From the NCBI GenBank assembly GCA_963709505.1, contig CAVPXC010000001.1, positions 62,001 to 126,000 of the forward strand: DNA of 64,000 bases. Direction: 5' to 3'. Made by a program: the position numbers and the translations under genes. The notes under the pieces are model-generated. The model had not been told where the DNA came from. It did no database searches and saw only the letters and a list, made by a program, of their open reading frames with translations. Positions 16,469 through 25,608 of this stretch are shown piece after piece (positions within the stretch are counted from its first letter, which is position 1; the number at the start of each line of letters is the position of its first letter). The DNA comes from CAVPXC01 sp963709505. Its GTDB lineage: Bacteria > Chloroflexota > Anaerolineae > JAAEKA01.

Positions 16469-17579
16469 CTAAGTCGTCAAGGCAGCTGCGAGCAGGGCGG
16501 GGATGGCCTGGAGACGGGCAAGATCGGCATTTACGGGCACCCGGTCGGCGATGCCGAGGATCGAGCGGTTGTCATGGGCGGCTTCGCGGGCAGCTTGGAT
16601 GACGAGTTGCTCGAAATGACCAGGGTCAAATTCCGCTAACAAGGCGTCCTGTGGGATGCCGCCCCATAAAGTGAAGGCGGGACCGGCCAAGTGACGCGCT
16701 TCGGCCAGGCTGGCGTCGCTCTGCGGAGGGCCGGAGATGCCTTCAAGGCCGTCGATGCCAGCAGCGGCAAGCGGTGCAAGCAGTCTGCGGATGGGGCCGC
16801 CTGTGCCGGCAAGCAGGGATTTGGGCTGCGGCCCACCATGCAGCAGATCGGCGGAGCGCCGATAGCTGGCGGCTAGATAGCGCTTGAAGAAGGCCGGCGA
16901 GATGAACTGCGCATCCAGGTTGTCGGGTGAGACGACCAAGTCGCCTGGCAGGAGCGCTACCTGTTCGACGAGCGCTTGCAGCTTGTCCTCCAGCAGGGCG
17001 ATGATCTCCTCGACGAGATCTTGGGAGTCGAAGAACAGCATCAGCCCATCGCTCCAGCCGAGCCACTCAAGAAAGACCTGAGAGAAGGGCCGCCGAGGCA
17101 GTTCTAGCGCCACCAGCCCGTCGTCAGCCACTGATTCGCGCAGTCGTTCAAGCCCATCTGAGACAAGAGCATACGTGCGTGTTTCCAGAATCTGTTTGGC
17201 TATCCGAAGGTCCTCCTGAGTCTTGACCGGGTACTCGGTTTCCCACCAGTCGCCATCGGGTCCGAGGGTCCATCGTTCGACGAGTGTGCCACTGGGTGCA
17301 CTATAGCGGACGATGCGCTCGCCGGCCGAATTCGGTCTTGACGATCTCGACGCTGCCAGGGTCGACGCGAAAGGGCCGAACTGTCAGCCAAGCCGGCACG
17401 CCCAGGCTGCGGGCGATCTCCGGCAGCGACCAGCCGCGCCAGCCATCCGGCAGCGTGTCTCGTTCGGCGTGCCAGTCGTACCAGAGTGTGAGGTTAGGCA
17501 GATAGAGCGGCTCCGAGACAGCATTGTCTCGGAAGCGTTTCAGGATAGCTTGCTGTTGCACTTCTTGCCTCTTGGGCAC
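16469..17579 (-). CDS. Uroporphyrinogen decarboxylase-superfamily (MtaA-like) protein, frameshifted
   Basis: A protein of about 369 residues once one base is removed near 17321-17328. The N-terminal part (LPNLTLWYDWHAERDTLPDG) ends in an early stop after KTEFGRRAHRPL; the next frame continues GERIVRYSAPSGTLVERWTL and on to the end, the normal fold of UroD-like methyltransferases (COG0407). The canonical His-x-Cys zinc site of MtaA is not seen; the corresponding segment reads SLLAGTGGPIRRLL. The function is unknown; relatives transfer methyl groups to or from corrinoid proteins. It lies upstream of the lyase and isomerase genes on the same strand. Confidence 0.68.
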
Positions 17580-17605
17580 GGAGTTGCCGGTGGTTCAACG
17601 TCCCA

Positions 17606-17662
17606 CCTCATTTTGCCATGAAAATTCGGATTGACATTCCGGATTTTCATGGTAAAATGAGG
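17606..17662. promoter_or_regulatory. Large inverted repeat abutting the AAA/DUF4143 start codon
   Basis: Two 25-bp arms, 17606-17630 and 17638-17662, match at 23 of 25 positions (CATGAAAATTCGGA facing TCCGGATTTTCATG) around a 7-nt spacer TTGACAT. The right arm ends 2 bases before the ATG at 17665, leaving no room for a normal ribosome site outside it. It could be an operator for self-regulation or a hairpin that hides the start codon. Confidence 0.7.
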
Positions 17663-17664
17663 TC

Positions 17665-18831
17665 ATGATCGACCGACCGCTATACCTAGAGCAATTATCG
17701 GTGGCCACCAGGCGCTCACCAATCACTGCTATGTTGGGACCCAGGCAAGCGGGCAAAACCACGATTGCCAGAGAATTTGGCCGTCCCAGGCAAGCCACTT
17801 TTTTCGATCTAGAATCCCAGCCCGACGTACGGCGGCTGACGAATCCTGAACTGGTGCTGGGATCTATCGAAGGACTTATCGTCATCGATGAAGCCCAAAT
17901 GATGCCCGAACTGTTTAGCGTGCTGCGCGTCCTCGTAGATCGTCCGGACAACCGATCACGCTTTCTTATTCTCGGCAGCGCCTCGCCGAAGCTCGTCAAG
18001 AGTGTCTCTGAGACCCTAGCCGGTCGAGTGGAGTTCATTGAGCTCACCGGATTCAACCTTTCTGAGATCGGTACGAATCGCTGGGACACTCTCTGGGTAC
18101 GCGGGGGATTTCCACGCTCCTTTCTCGCAGAGTCGGAAGAAGACAGTATGGCCTGGCGTGAGGGTTTCATCCATACCTTCTTGGAGCGAGACATTCCACA
18201 ACTAGGCATTACGATCGCTGCGCCAGCGATGCGTCGCTTCTGGACTATGCTGGCCCATTATCATGGACAGACCTGGAATGCCTCAACGATCACGCGTTCC
18301 ATGGGGCTATCGGACAAAACGGTCAACTCGTATCTCGATGTTCTCACCGGCACGTTTATGGTGCGTCAATTGCAGCCGTGGTATGTCAATGTCAGCAAGC
18401 GTCAGGTCAAGGCGCCAAAGATCTACCTGAGAGACACCGGACTTCTGCATAGTTTGCTCACGCTGTCTGACTGGAATAATCTTTTGGCACATCCGCGCGT
18501 AGGTGCTTCGTGGGAAGGCTTTGCGCTGGAGCAGGTGCTACAGACCGTCAAGCCGTCGGAGGCGTACTTCTGGGCCACGCATGGCGGCGCTGAGCTTGAT
18601 CTCCTGTTCTTTTATCGAGGGCGACGCTATGGCGTCGAAGCCAAGTTCAGCGAAGCGCCTGTTGTGACCCGTTCTATGCGCACGGCGTTGACTGACCTCG
18701 ACCTGGATCACCTTTGGATCGTCCATCCCGGGCCACATTCTTATCCTGTCGAACAAAAAATCAGCGTCATAGCACTAAGTGATGTCATCGACATGGGACG
18801 CCAACTCTCCGCAGATCTGTCACAACCATAA
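17665..18831 (+). CDS. AAA-family ATPase with DUF4143 domain
   Basis: A 388-residue protein of the AAA_14/DUF4143 family. Walker A is MLGPRQAGKTTIAREFG, Walker B is GLIVIDEAQMMPELFSVLRV, and the sensor region is RSRFLILGSASPKLVKSVSE. The C-terminal DUF4143 part contains KAPKIYLRDTGLLHSLLTL, then GASWEGFALEQVL and ELDLLFFYRGRRYGVEAKF, the last being a nuclease-like Asp...Glu-x-Lys pattern. Family members are widespread accessory genes, sometimes proposed as toxin-antitoxin or defence ATPases; a role is not proven. It is alone, preceded by a 25-bp inverted repeat, with lower GC than its neighbours, consistent with horizontal spread. Confidence 0.83.
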   Translation: MIDRPLYLEQLSVATRRSPITAMLGPRQAGKTTIAREFGRPRQATFFDLESQPDVRRLTNPELVLGSIEGLIVIDEAQMMPELFSVLRVLVDRPDNRSRFLILGSASPKLVKSVSETLAGRVEFIELTGFNLSEIGTNRWDTLWVRGGFPRSFLAESEEDSMAWREGFIHTFLERDIPQLGITIAAPAMRRFWTMLAHYHGQTWNASTITRSMGLSDKTVNSYLDVLTGTFMVRQLQPWYVNVSKRQVKAPKIYLRDTGLLHSLLTLSDWNNLLAHPRVGASWEGFALEQVLQTVKPSEAYFWATHGGAELDLLFFYRGRRYGVEAKFSEAPVVTRSMRTALTDLDLDHLWIVHPGPHSYPVEQKISVIALSDVIDMGRQLSADLSQP

Positions 18832-18838
18832 CAGTCGC

Positions 18839-20654
18839 CTAACTTCCTCCTGCATACTCCGAGTTCCAATCTTCGCCGGTATCTGGGGCTCCTGTTAAAA
18901 TGGGTGAACCGGTGCGAGGGTAGTGGTAGGCGCGGGTCTGATCCTCGCCCTTGTAGACATACCACGTGCATGGTGCGTTGGGATCCATGACGTGATCGAG
19001 CGGCCGCAGCAGGCGGCCGTTGCGCCGCGCCGGCAGCCACTCCATGGCGATCGCGCAATGGCTGCAATACCAGTGGATACCGGTCTTCTGCCAGGTCCAG
19101 TCGTGTGGCTGCTGGTTGACGCCATGGTCGCCGACCGGATAAGGGGGCCGGCCGGTCTCCGGATCGCCGCGACGCAGCACCCCACCGCTGCCGCACAGCT
19201 CCATGACCATCACCAGGCGGTCGCCGTCGTCGCGCAGCGTCATGTCGCCGCGGCGGCGCTCGCCGCTGAAATGCCCGCCGCGCATGCCTTCCACAGTCAA
19301 GGCCATCTTTTCGTGCGGCGTCATCTTGGCCCAGTTTTCGTAACGGTCGCCCCAGATGCTCTGGTGCGTCTCCTGGATCAACTCAACCACAGCCTCCTCG
19401 CCCCAGCGTACAGCGATCGTGGTCAGTCAGATTCTGCACCCAGGCCACCAGCACGTCGTGGGGATATTTGAACTCCAGGCGCATGTGGTCGAGCAGGTCG
19501 ATGGCTTGAGCTGCTTCACCCTCCCGAATGGCCGCTTTGCACCGCTCCCTCAGGGCTTCGCCCAACGGATAAGTGCGCCAAATGTCCAGGAGCGAATTGG
19601 ACAAATCGCCAATTCGTCCGTAATCATCAGCACCGGTACTACGGTCGATGATGTAGCGTGTGATGTCAGTCAGCCAGGTGCGCATGATCGTGTGCATGGT
19701 GCGCATCTCCTGGTGGAAATAGTCCACCAAGGCGATTGCTTCATCGGTACGGCCTGCCCGAATCGCGTCCTCGGCCAATGTCTGCGTCGACACGCCAAGT
19801 GTTTCCAGGCCGTCGATGCGCAGCATACGTCCGAGAATCTGGTTGTATTCGAGTTTGAGGCGGTCGTTCGTTGTTGGCTCGATTGGGTGCACACCGACCC
19901 AACCTTCGCGCGTGAGTTTAAGAGTACGGACAGTGTCACGCGTAGGGGTGATGATATACCCTTCACGCCATTGACCGTCTTCTTTGACAGGCGAAGTACC
20001 AGCCAACGCGAATCCAGCTTGGTCACCGCGTGCCATAGCCAACCCAGCCATACCGGCGACTAACGCTTGAACCTCATCATGTGAAAGCCGCGGATTGACC
20101 ACGAGTTGAAATAGCCCGCGAAGCGCCTCGATGTTGGCTGTGACAGCTTCAACGCTGGCTTTATTTTTCCCTGGCAGGGGAGTAAGGCCCAAACGTCGCC
20201 AGGCCGCAGTCGGAAACGACTCCACGGCCACACGAGCAAATTGGACAGGCGGTTGAGTTGTGGTCAGCCGCGGCCAGCCAAGTGTGTCTAGTTCGTTGAA
20301 CAGATCGATAGAAAACTCGATAAACCTCAGATAGTTGGCGGGCTTGGTTACTCCGGTCAAACCCGTCTTCCCCGGGGTCGCGAGATCCTTTTCACACCGA
20401 CGGCTGTGCTCCAAACCGTTTGCGGCGGATTTCCACGCCTGCGGCCCATCGATCAGTATTGCAGTGGCACCGAGGTCAACAGCCCGAGTGGACAGAAAGT
20501 TCGCCAGGGTGGACACATCTGGATGCCCAGCAAAACCAGTGACTGAGGAGAGTCGAATAGTTTCAACCGCGACGTGCTCGTCGGTTTCTTTCAGTACGAC
20601 GATCCCAATGTCGCGATAGTTTTTGTAAGCGAGATCGACTGAGATAATGGTCAT
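18839..20654 (-). CDS. DUF429-like protein fused to a Cys/His-rich C-terminal domain, frameshifted
   Basis: A protein of about 604 residues if one base is removed near 19421-19428. Residues 1-250 form a DUF429-like RNase H-fold domain (MTIISVDLAYKNYRDIGIVV, ILIDGPQAWKSAANGLEHSR, FARVAVESFPTAAWRRLG). The second half begins with a helical region (LAEDAIRAGRTDEAIALVDY) and ends with a domain holding VMELCGSGGVLRRGDPETG and GIHWYCSHCAIAMEWLPA, a likely metal site. I do not recognise that domain. After the break the frame resumes AVRWGEEAVVELIQETHQS. The start at 20654 follows AAGGAG. Whether the two halves are one native protein is uncertain. Confidence 0.6.
19591..19621. repeat. Palindrome within the DUF429 fusion gene
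   Basis: On the minus strand CGAATTGG and CCAATTCG face each other around 8 bases, overlapping a weaker GGACGAAT / ATTTGTCC pair. It encodes GRIGDLSNSLLDIWR in frame. It resembles the short dispersed palindromes in spacers of this window. Confidence 0.45.
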
Positions 20655-20827
20655 GAAGATCAACTCCTTGCGAATCGGTCCCAACTGACTGTTCGGAAAG
20701 TCTCCTGAAGCTCACAAAAGGGTGTCAAGCATGCCAAGAAACGATCGTTTTCCGTCCGCTCTTTGCGTCTCTCCACTACGCTTCGCTGCACGGCTTCGTA
20801 CGCGAGCTATCAATCAGCCTCCGTCGA
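20655..20827. other. Intergenic region
   Basis: The spacer lies between the MetE-like gene and the DUF429 gene, both on the minus strand. I see no gene and no clear terminator. Confidence 0.35.
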
Positions 20828-21865
20828 TCAACGGATTTCTGTGCGAACGATCTTCGCCGCCTCGACCATCACCCGCATCTTCTCGTTCGCCAGGAATCGC
20901 ACCGTTTGGCTGAAGCCGCAGTCAGGGGCGACCCAGAGTTTGTCGGGTGCGCAGTAGCGCAGCGCGGTGCGGATGCGCTCGGCGACGACCTCGACCGGAT
21001 CCAGGCTGCGACCTTTGACATCGATGATGCCGGCGCACAAGATTTTGTCGCCACCGTACTTTTCCCAGAGTTCGATCTCATACATATTGCGGCTGGCGAA
21101 CTCGATGTGGAGCACATCCACCTTCAGGTCCTTGAAGGAAGGCGCCAACGCCGCGAAGCTGCGGTGCGACGTGGCCGGCCGGCCGCGGAAGTTGCCGAAG
21201 CAGAGGTGGAAGCCGATCGTGGCCTCGATGCCCTCGACGCAGGCGTTGAAGATCTCGACCATCTCCTCCGGCCCGCCCTCGGCTATCCAATAGGCGGGTT
21301 CGTCAAATTGGACGTGTGTGCAGCCGGCAGCCACCACGTCCTTCAATTCCTGGTTGATGTACGGCACCAACGCCCAGGCCACCTCAGTCTTATTACGATA
21401 GATGTCGCCCGGATCAATTCGGAAGGCTTGGGTGACAGGGCTTTGGATTGCCGAGATCAGTGGTTTATTGGTGAGAGAACGGGCATAGCGGAACTCGTCG
21501 GCGTGGCCGTAGCCGTTGGGGACGGTCAGCGGAGCTACAGCGCGAAAGGCGTCGAGCTGGTCGGGGCCGGGGTAACCTAGTTTGCGGGCGTATTCCTGCG
21601 TCTGTAGACCGTGGACCTTCCCGTGGAAGTGCCAGGTGAAGTCGGCGCGCAGCATCTCGCCGTCGGAGATGATGTCGACGCCAGCCTGTTCCATGTCCCA
21701 AATGGACAGCTTGACCGCGTCCTTGAGCGCTTCGTCGATGTCGTAGGGCCCCATTTTTCCTTCGGCCACAGCATCGCGCACGATCCACATCCAACTGGGA
21801 AGGCCGTGGCTGCCGAGGACTTGGGTAGGAATGAGAGGGAGGTCGGTGGGTTGGTAGGTTAGCAT
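20828..21865 (-). CDS. Cobalamin-independent methionine synthase-like protein (MetE C-terminal family)
   Basis: A 345-residue protein of the UroD/MetE-like superfamily, corresponding only to the catalytic C-terminal half of MetE. Candidate zinc ligands are preserved: His and Cys in GFHLCFGN, Glu in LHIEFASR and Cys in VAPDCGFSQTVRFLANEKM. Family members transfer methyl groups to thiols. Without the N-terminal half it is unlikely to be a canonical methionine synthase; short paralogues act with other donors. The start at 21865 follows CAGGAG. It is the last gene of the FadR-headed minus-strand operon. Confidence 0.78.
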   Translation of the reverse strand: MLTYQPTDLPLIPTQVLGSHGLPSWMWIVRDAVAEGKMGPYDIDEALKDAVKLSIWDMEQAGVDIISDGEMLRADFTWHFHGKVHGLQTQEYARKLGYPGPDQLDAFRAVAPLTVPNGYGHADEFRYARSLTNKPLISAIQSPVTQAFRIDPGDIYRNKTEVAWALVPYINQELKDVVAAGCTHVQFDEPAYWIAEGGPEEMVEIFNACVEGIEATIGFHLCFGNFRGRPATSHRSFAALAPSFKDLKVDVLHIEFASRNMYEIELWEKYGGDKILCAGIIDVKGRSLDPVEVVAERIRTALRYCAPDKLWVAPDCGFSQTVRFLANEKMRVMVEAAKIVRTEIR

Positions 21866-21907
21866 GAATACTCCTGGAAACAAGTAGGCAAGGAAACTAG
21901 GGGCGGA

Positions 21908-23335
21908 TCAGAAGTGGCGGTCCTCGTAGATGCCAAGCGCACGGTCGACGATGTCCACCATTTGATCGATCTCGTCGTATTTGATCGTTAGTGGCGGGGC
22001 GAGGAAGAGAACGTTGCCGGGATGAAGGGTCAGGGTGATTAGGCCCAGGTCGCGGCAGATGGTTCGCAGGCGGTAGCCGGCCAATTTAGGGTCGGCGGGC
22101 AATTCGCGCGTGGACTGGTCGTGAACTAATTCAAGGCCGATCAACAGGCCCAGGCCGCGTGCGTCGCCGAATCCGGGGTGATGGCTCAGGCCACGCAGGC
22201 CGTCGAGCAAGAGCCTGCCCTTTTCAGCCGCCTGGCCCGGCAAATCCTCGCGTTCGATCAGGTCGATATTAGCCAGGGCCACGGCGCAGGCCACCGGATG
22301 CCCACCATAGGTCTGGCCGTGTGACAGCGTGCCGTGCGGATGGTTCTTGAACGCATCGGCAACCTCTTCGCTGGCGATAGCTGCGCCGATCGGCATGTAG
22401 CCGCTGCTCAAGCCCTTGCTGACGGTCATGATATCGGGCACGATGCCCCAATGTTCGCATGCAAACATCTTACCCGTCCGGCCGAAACCGGTGATGATCT
22501 CGTCGGCAATCAGCAGGATGCCGTATTGGCTGCACAGGGCTCGGATGCGCTGCATGTAGCCGTCTGGCGGGATCGATACCGCGCTGGCCGTGCCGCACGG
22601 GTCCATAATGATTGCGGCGATGGTCTCGACCCCTTCATCCAGGATCACCTGCTCCACGTCGTTGACGCAAGCCAGGGTGCAGCCGGCTTCGCCGGCGCAG
22701 TGCGAGCAGCGGTAGTGATACGGTGCAGGCGACAGCCGGCCAAAGGGCGGCAGCGGATCGTACAGATGGATGCGCGTGCCGAAGTAATCGCCGTTGACCG
22801 CCATAGCGCCAAAGGTACAGCCGTGGTATGCACCCTCGCGGGTGATCACCTTGTACCGGCCGGGTTGGCCGCGCAGAAAGTGGTACTGTTTGGCGATCTT
22901 GATGGCAGTCTCAACTGCTTCGCTGCCCCCCGGCGTGTAGTGGACGCGCGAGAGGTTGCCCGGTGTGATCTCGGCCAGCCGTGCGGCTAATTCGATTGCG
23001 GGCGGCGAGGCATAGCGGAACACGTCCAGAAACTCGAGCTGTTGCATCTGCCGGTAAGCCACGTCGGCCAACTCCGGGCGAATGTGGCCGGCAATGCACG
23101 CTTCGAGGGCCGAGACGCCGTCGAGGTAGCGCTTGCCTTCGGTATCTACCATCCAGGTTCCTTCGGCGGAAACCAACACGGGCGGGCCGCCTTCGGCTTC
23201 GAAAGGCACGGGCGGCTGATAGGCCATCCACAAGTGGTCGAGTGCCAGGCGCTTGAGGCGGGCGGTATCGTGAGCGGACTGAGTAGAGAGAGGATCGTTT
23301 GGCATGGTAGTTTGTGTCATACGGGTAAGGGGCAA
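21908..23335 (-). CDS. Class III pyridoxal-phosphate aminotransferase
   Basis: A 475-residue class III (omega) aminotransferase. The PLP lysine is in DIMTVSKGLSSGYMPIGAAI, preceded by ILLIADEIITGFGRTGKMFA with the cofactor-binding Asp, and the phosphate-binding turn is YTPGGSEAVETAIKIAKQYH. These enzymes move amino groups between omega-amino acids, diamines or amines and 2-oxoacids. An unusual Cys-rich insertion, HYRCSHCAGEAGCTLACVND, occurs near residue 210 and is known in some family members. It sits between the SDR and MetE-like genes, in the same direction. Confidence 0.85.
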   Translation of the reverse strand: MPLTRMTQTTMPNDPLSTQSAHDTARLKRLALDHLWMAYQPPVPFEAEGGPPVLVSAEGTWMVDTEGKRYLDGVSALEACIAGHIRPELADVAYRQMQQLEFLDVFRYASPPAIELAARLAEITPGNLSRVHYTPGGSEAVETAIKIAKQYHFLRGQPGRYKVITREGAYHGCTFGAMAVNGDYFGTRIHLYDPLPPFGRLSPAPYHYRCSHCAGEAGCTLACVNDVEQVILDEGVETIAAIIMDPCGTASAVSIPPDGYMQRIRALCSQYGILLIADEIITGFGRTGKMFACEHWGIVPDIMTVSKGLSSGYMPIGAAIASEEVADAFKNHPHGTLSHGQTYGGHPVACAVALANIDLIEREDLPGQAAEKGRLLLDGLRGLSHHPGFGDARGLGLLIGLELVHDQSTRELPADPKLAGYRLRTICRDLGLITLTLHPGNVLFLAPPLTIKYDEIDQMVDIVDRALGIYEDRHF

Positions 23336-23337
23336 AA

Positions 23338-23412
23338 CGTAACCCGTAACCCGGAAGCGGAAGGGGAAATGCTGTCGTTTTTCCGGGTTACGTGTTACGC
23401 ATTACGTGTTAC
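23338..23412. repeat. Mirrored-unit spacer of GTAACCCG words
   Basis: Left part ACGTAACCCGTAACCCGGAA, right part TTCCGGGTTACGTGTTACGC followed by ATTACGTGTTAC: short words and their reverse complement separated by about 25 bases. It lies between the aminotransferase and SDR genes. A similar spacer is at 27897-28003. Confidence 0.7.
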
Positions 23413-23413
23413 A

Positions 23414-24299
23414 TCAATTCATCTCGAAACCACCATCGACGTTGATCGCCTGCCCGGTGATGTAATCGGCATCCGAAGAACACAGGAAAGCGACAACTCC
23501 GGCCAGATCCTCGGGCGTAGCGGCGCGCTTGAGCGGAACCTGCTGGATGAACGCGGCCATGGCTTCGCCCTCCTTGGCGCCAAAAAGCCGTCCTCGATCC
23601 TGATCGATCTGAGTCCACATCGAGGTAGGCACAATGCCCGGGCAGACGGCGTTGACGTTGATCCGATACGGCGCCAGTGCCAGTGCCGCCGATTGGGTAA
23701 TACTAATAATCGCGGCCTTGGTGGCGGCATAGTGAGTCGAAAGCGGCCGGCCTCGCCGGCCGGCAATGGAGGAGAAATTAACGATCTTACCGTAGCATGC
23801 GGCCATTTCGCTGGCCGTCGAGGCATCGGCCTGTTCCTTCGCCAACTGATGGCTTAAGACGTCGGCCAAGCCGCTGCCGCCGCGAAGGGCTTGAGGCAAT
23901 TGGCGGATCATTTGCTGTGCCACTGCCTGCATGCAGAAGAACGTGCCCCGCTGGTTGATGTTGACGAACTCGGTCCCAATCGGCTTCGCTCAGATCGAGC
24001 ATCGGCTTGGTCTGAACGATGCCAGCATTGTTGACGAGGATGTCAATTCGACCCAAGGCCGCCACCACGTCGCTCACCATGCTCTGCACCGCGCCGACGT
24101 CTGCGATGTCAACCGCGTAGAGCAATGCCAGTCCGCCCGCCCCTTGAATCTCGGCACCCGTTTCCGCAGCGGTATCGGCGTTGTATTCGGCCACCACAAC
24201 GCCAGCGCCCTCGCGCGCCAAACGCAGTGCTACGCCTTTCCCAATGCCCTGGCCCGCGCCGGTGACGATAGCGACCCTACCTGCGAAGCGTGTTTCCAT
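23414..24299 (-). CDS. Short-chain dehydrogenase/reductase with an internal insert, frameshifted
   Basis: About 294 residues after removal of one base near 23972-23977. The cofactor site is AIVTGAGQGIGKGVALRLAR, then LVNNAG, the catalytic Ser in KIVNFSSIAGRRG and Tyr/Lys in THYAATKAAIISI, ending YITGQAINVDGGFEMN. It probably oxidises a sugar or polyol with NAD(P). Between the helix MQAVAQQMIRQ and the strand GKIVNFSS there are about 35 extra residues (LPQALRGGSGLADVLSH...STASEMAACY) absent from most SDRs. Before the break the frame reads EADWDRVRQHQP; corrected it reads DWDEFVNINQRGTFFCMQAV. It is part of the FadR-headed operon. Confidence 0.78.
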
Positions 24300-24342
24300 G
24301 GGCCAAACATTCCTCCGTATCTGCATCTCCAATTGCAAGTAT

Positions 24343-24440
24343 GACGTAGGGGCGGGTCTTGCACCCGCCCTCCCTGGCTAATATGTGACCAGGACAGGTG
24401 CAAGACCAGGGCAGGTGCAAGACCTGCCCCTACCTGGCGC
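24343..24440. repeat. Dispersed GTAGGGGCGGGTCTTGCACC-type inverted element
   Basis: GTAGGGGCGGGTCTTGCACC at the left faces GCAAGACCTGCCCCTAC at the right, with an extra internal GCAAGACC block. Half of the same element (CGGGCGGGTGCACGACCCG) recurs at 50172. No coding capacity. Confidence 0.65.
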
Positions 24441-24447
24441 ATACATA

Positions 24448-25551
24448 TTAATCAGGGCAAGGCACAGCCAAGCACTCGTCCAGGCGGACGGAGCGGTGCT
24501 CGGCGGCGGAAAGGTAGGCGGCTTCGACGACACGCAGCGTTTGTAGGTTGTCGTAGCCGTCGGTTTCGGGCAGGCCATCGGTCTGGATAGCGTGCATCAG
24601 CGAGGCGGTGGGGCCGATGAAGGCGTCCGGGATCCACTTGCCTTCGAGCTTAGCCTCGAAGCGTTTATCGGGATAATGGACTTTACTGCTCCACTCGAGC
24701 GTGTCCTCGCGACCGTGGGGGTAGTTGTACATCGCGCCCAGCGTGCCGGTGATGTGGCCCTCGGTGCCGATAAAGCGAAAGACGGCGAAGTAATCGTCGC
24801 TGTGGTTGTAATGGTTGTCGGCGATAAACACCTGTAGGTCGTCGGCGTAGTCCATGATCGTGATGGTTTTGGTCTCGCCCACGATCTCGCCCTGCAGAGG
24901 GTTGCGGGCATGCCGGCTGGTGACCCATACCGGATCGCCCAGGATCGAGCGGATCGCGTCGATGTAGTGGATGCTGTGGTATTGGACTTCAAGGCGCGGG
25001 CTGATGGCCAACCACGGCCACATGTGCCAGGGCGTATTGACGCTAACCTGGATCGAGGCGTCGACCACCTGGCCGATCCAGCCTTTTTCGATCAGACGCC
25101 GCGCTGCCCGCAGGCCTTGGCCCCAACGCAATTGCTGGTTGACCGCCAGCTTAACGCCACCCTCGCGCGCCAGACGCACGATTTCGGCGGCGTGGGGCAG
25201 CGTATCGGCCAGCGGCTTCTGGCACAGCAGATGCTTGCCGGCGGCGATACAGGCACGGGCAATGTCGAGCTGATGGTGCGGAGGGACGGAGATCTCGCAG
25301 ATCTCAACCGCAGGGTCGGCCAGCAGCGCTTCCAGACTGTCGTTAACCTTGGGAATCCCAAACTCGGCGGCCACCTTGTCGGCTGTGGCCCGATTGATAT
25401 CATAGCAGGCCACAATATTCAGGTTGTTCTTCTTGTAGGTAGGCAAGACCGCGTACTGCACAATACCGCCGCAGCCAATAATGCCAATGCCGTAATCGGT
25501 TTTGGGCGGTAAGTGAGGTTTGTAGTCAAGGTCGAGGAGATTGTCGCTCAT
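24448..25551 (-). CDS. Gfo/Idh/MocA-family NAD(P)-dependent oxidoreductase
   Basis: A 367-residue sugar or cyclitol dehydrogenase. The Rossmann motif is IGIIGCGGIVQYAVLPTYKK, followed by the acidic residue in VACYDINRA; the active-site Lys lies in GKHLLCQKPLADT (a variant of the usual EKP), and the second domain has HSIHYIDAIRSILGDPVWVT. Family members oxidise inositols, glucose derivatives or UDP-sugars. It sits between the SDR and E1 beta genes, same strand, so the operon probably oxidises a sugar-like substrate in several steps. Confidence 0.87.
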   Translation of the reverse strand: MSDNLLDLDYKPHLPPKTDYGIGIIGCGGIVQYAVLPTYKKNNLNIVACYDINRATADKVAAEFGIPKVNDSLEALLADPAVEICEISVPPHHQLDIARACIAAGKHLLCQKPLADTLPHAAEIVRLAREGGVKLAVNQQLRWGQGLRAARRLIEKGWIGQVVDASIQVSVNTPWHMWPWLAISPRLEVQYHSIHYIDAIRSILGDPVWVTSRHARNPLQGEIVGETKTITIMDYADDLQVFIADNHYNHSDDYFAVFRFIGTEGHITGTLGAMYNYPHGREDTLEWSSKVHYPDKRFEAKLEGKWIPDAFIGPTASLMHAIQTDGLPETDGYDNLQTLRVVEAAYLSAAEHRSVRLDECLAVPCPD

Positions 25552-25576
25552 GGTCAGTTACTTTCAAAGGGTTTCA

Positions 25577-25608
25577 AGACCCTTCGGGTGTTAAAACCCG
25601 AAGGGTCT
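25577..25608. repeat. 32-bp palindrome, 13-6-13 type, copy C
   Basis: Left arm AGACCCTTCGGGT, loop GTTAAA, right arm ACCCGAAGGGTCT. It overlaps the stop codon of the E1 beta gene on the minus strand. Same size plan as the copies at 4098, 4162, 28980 and 29035, with different arm and loop sequence. Confidence 0.8.

Noticed and set aside
25577..25608. Terminator for the E1 beta gene
   Set aside because: The hairpin overlaps the stop codon and lacks a T-run on the minus strand; it fits the 13-6-13 palindrome family better, and the operon continues downstream.
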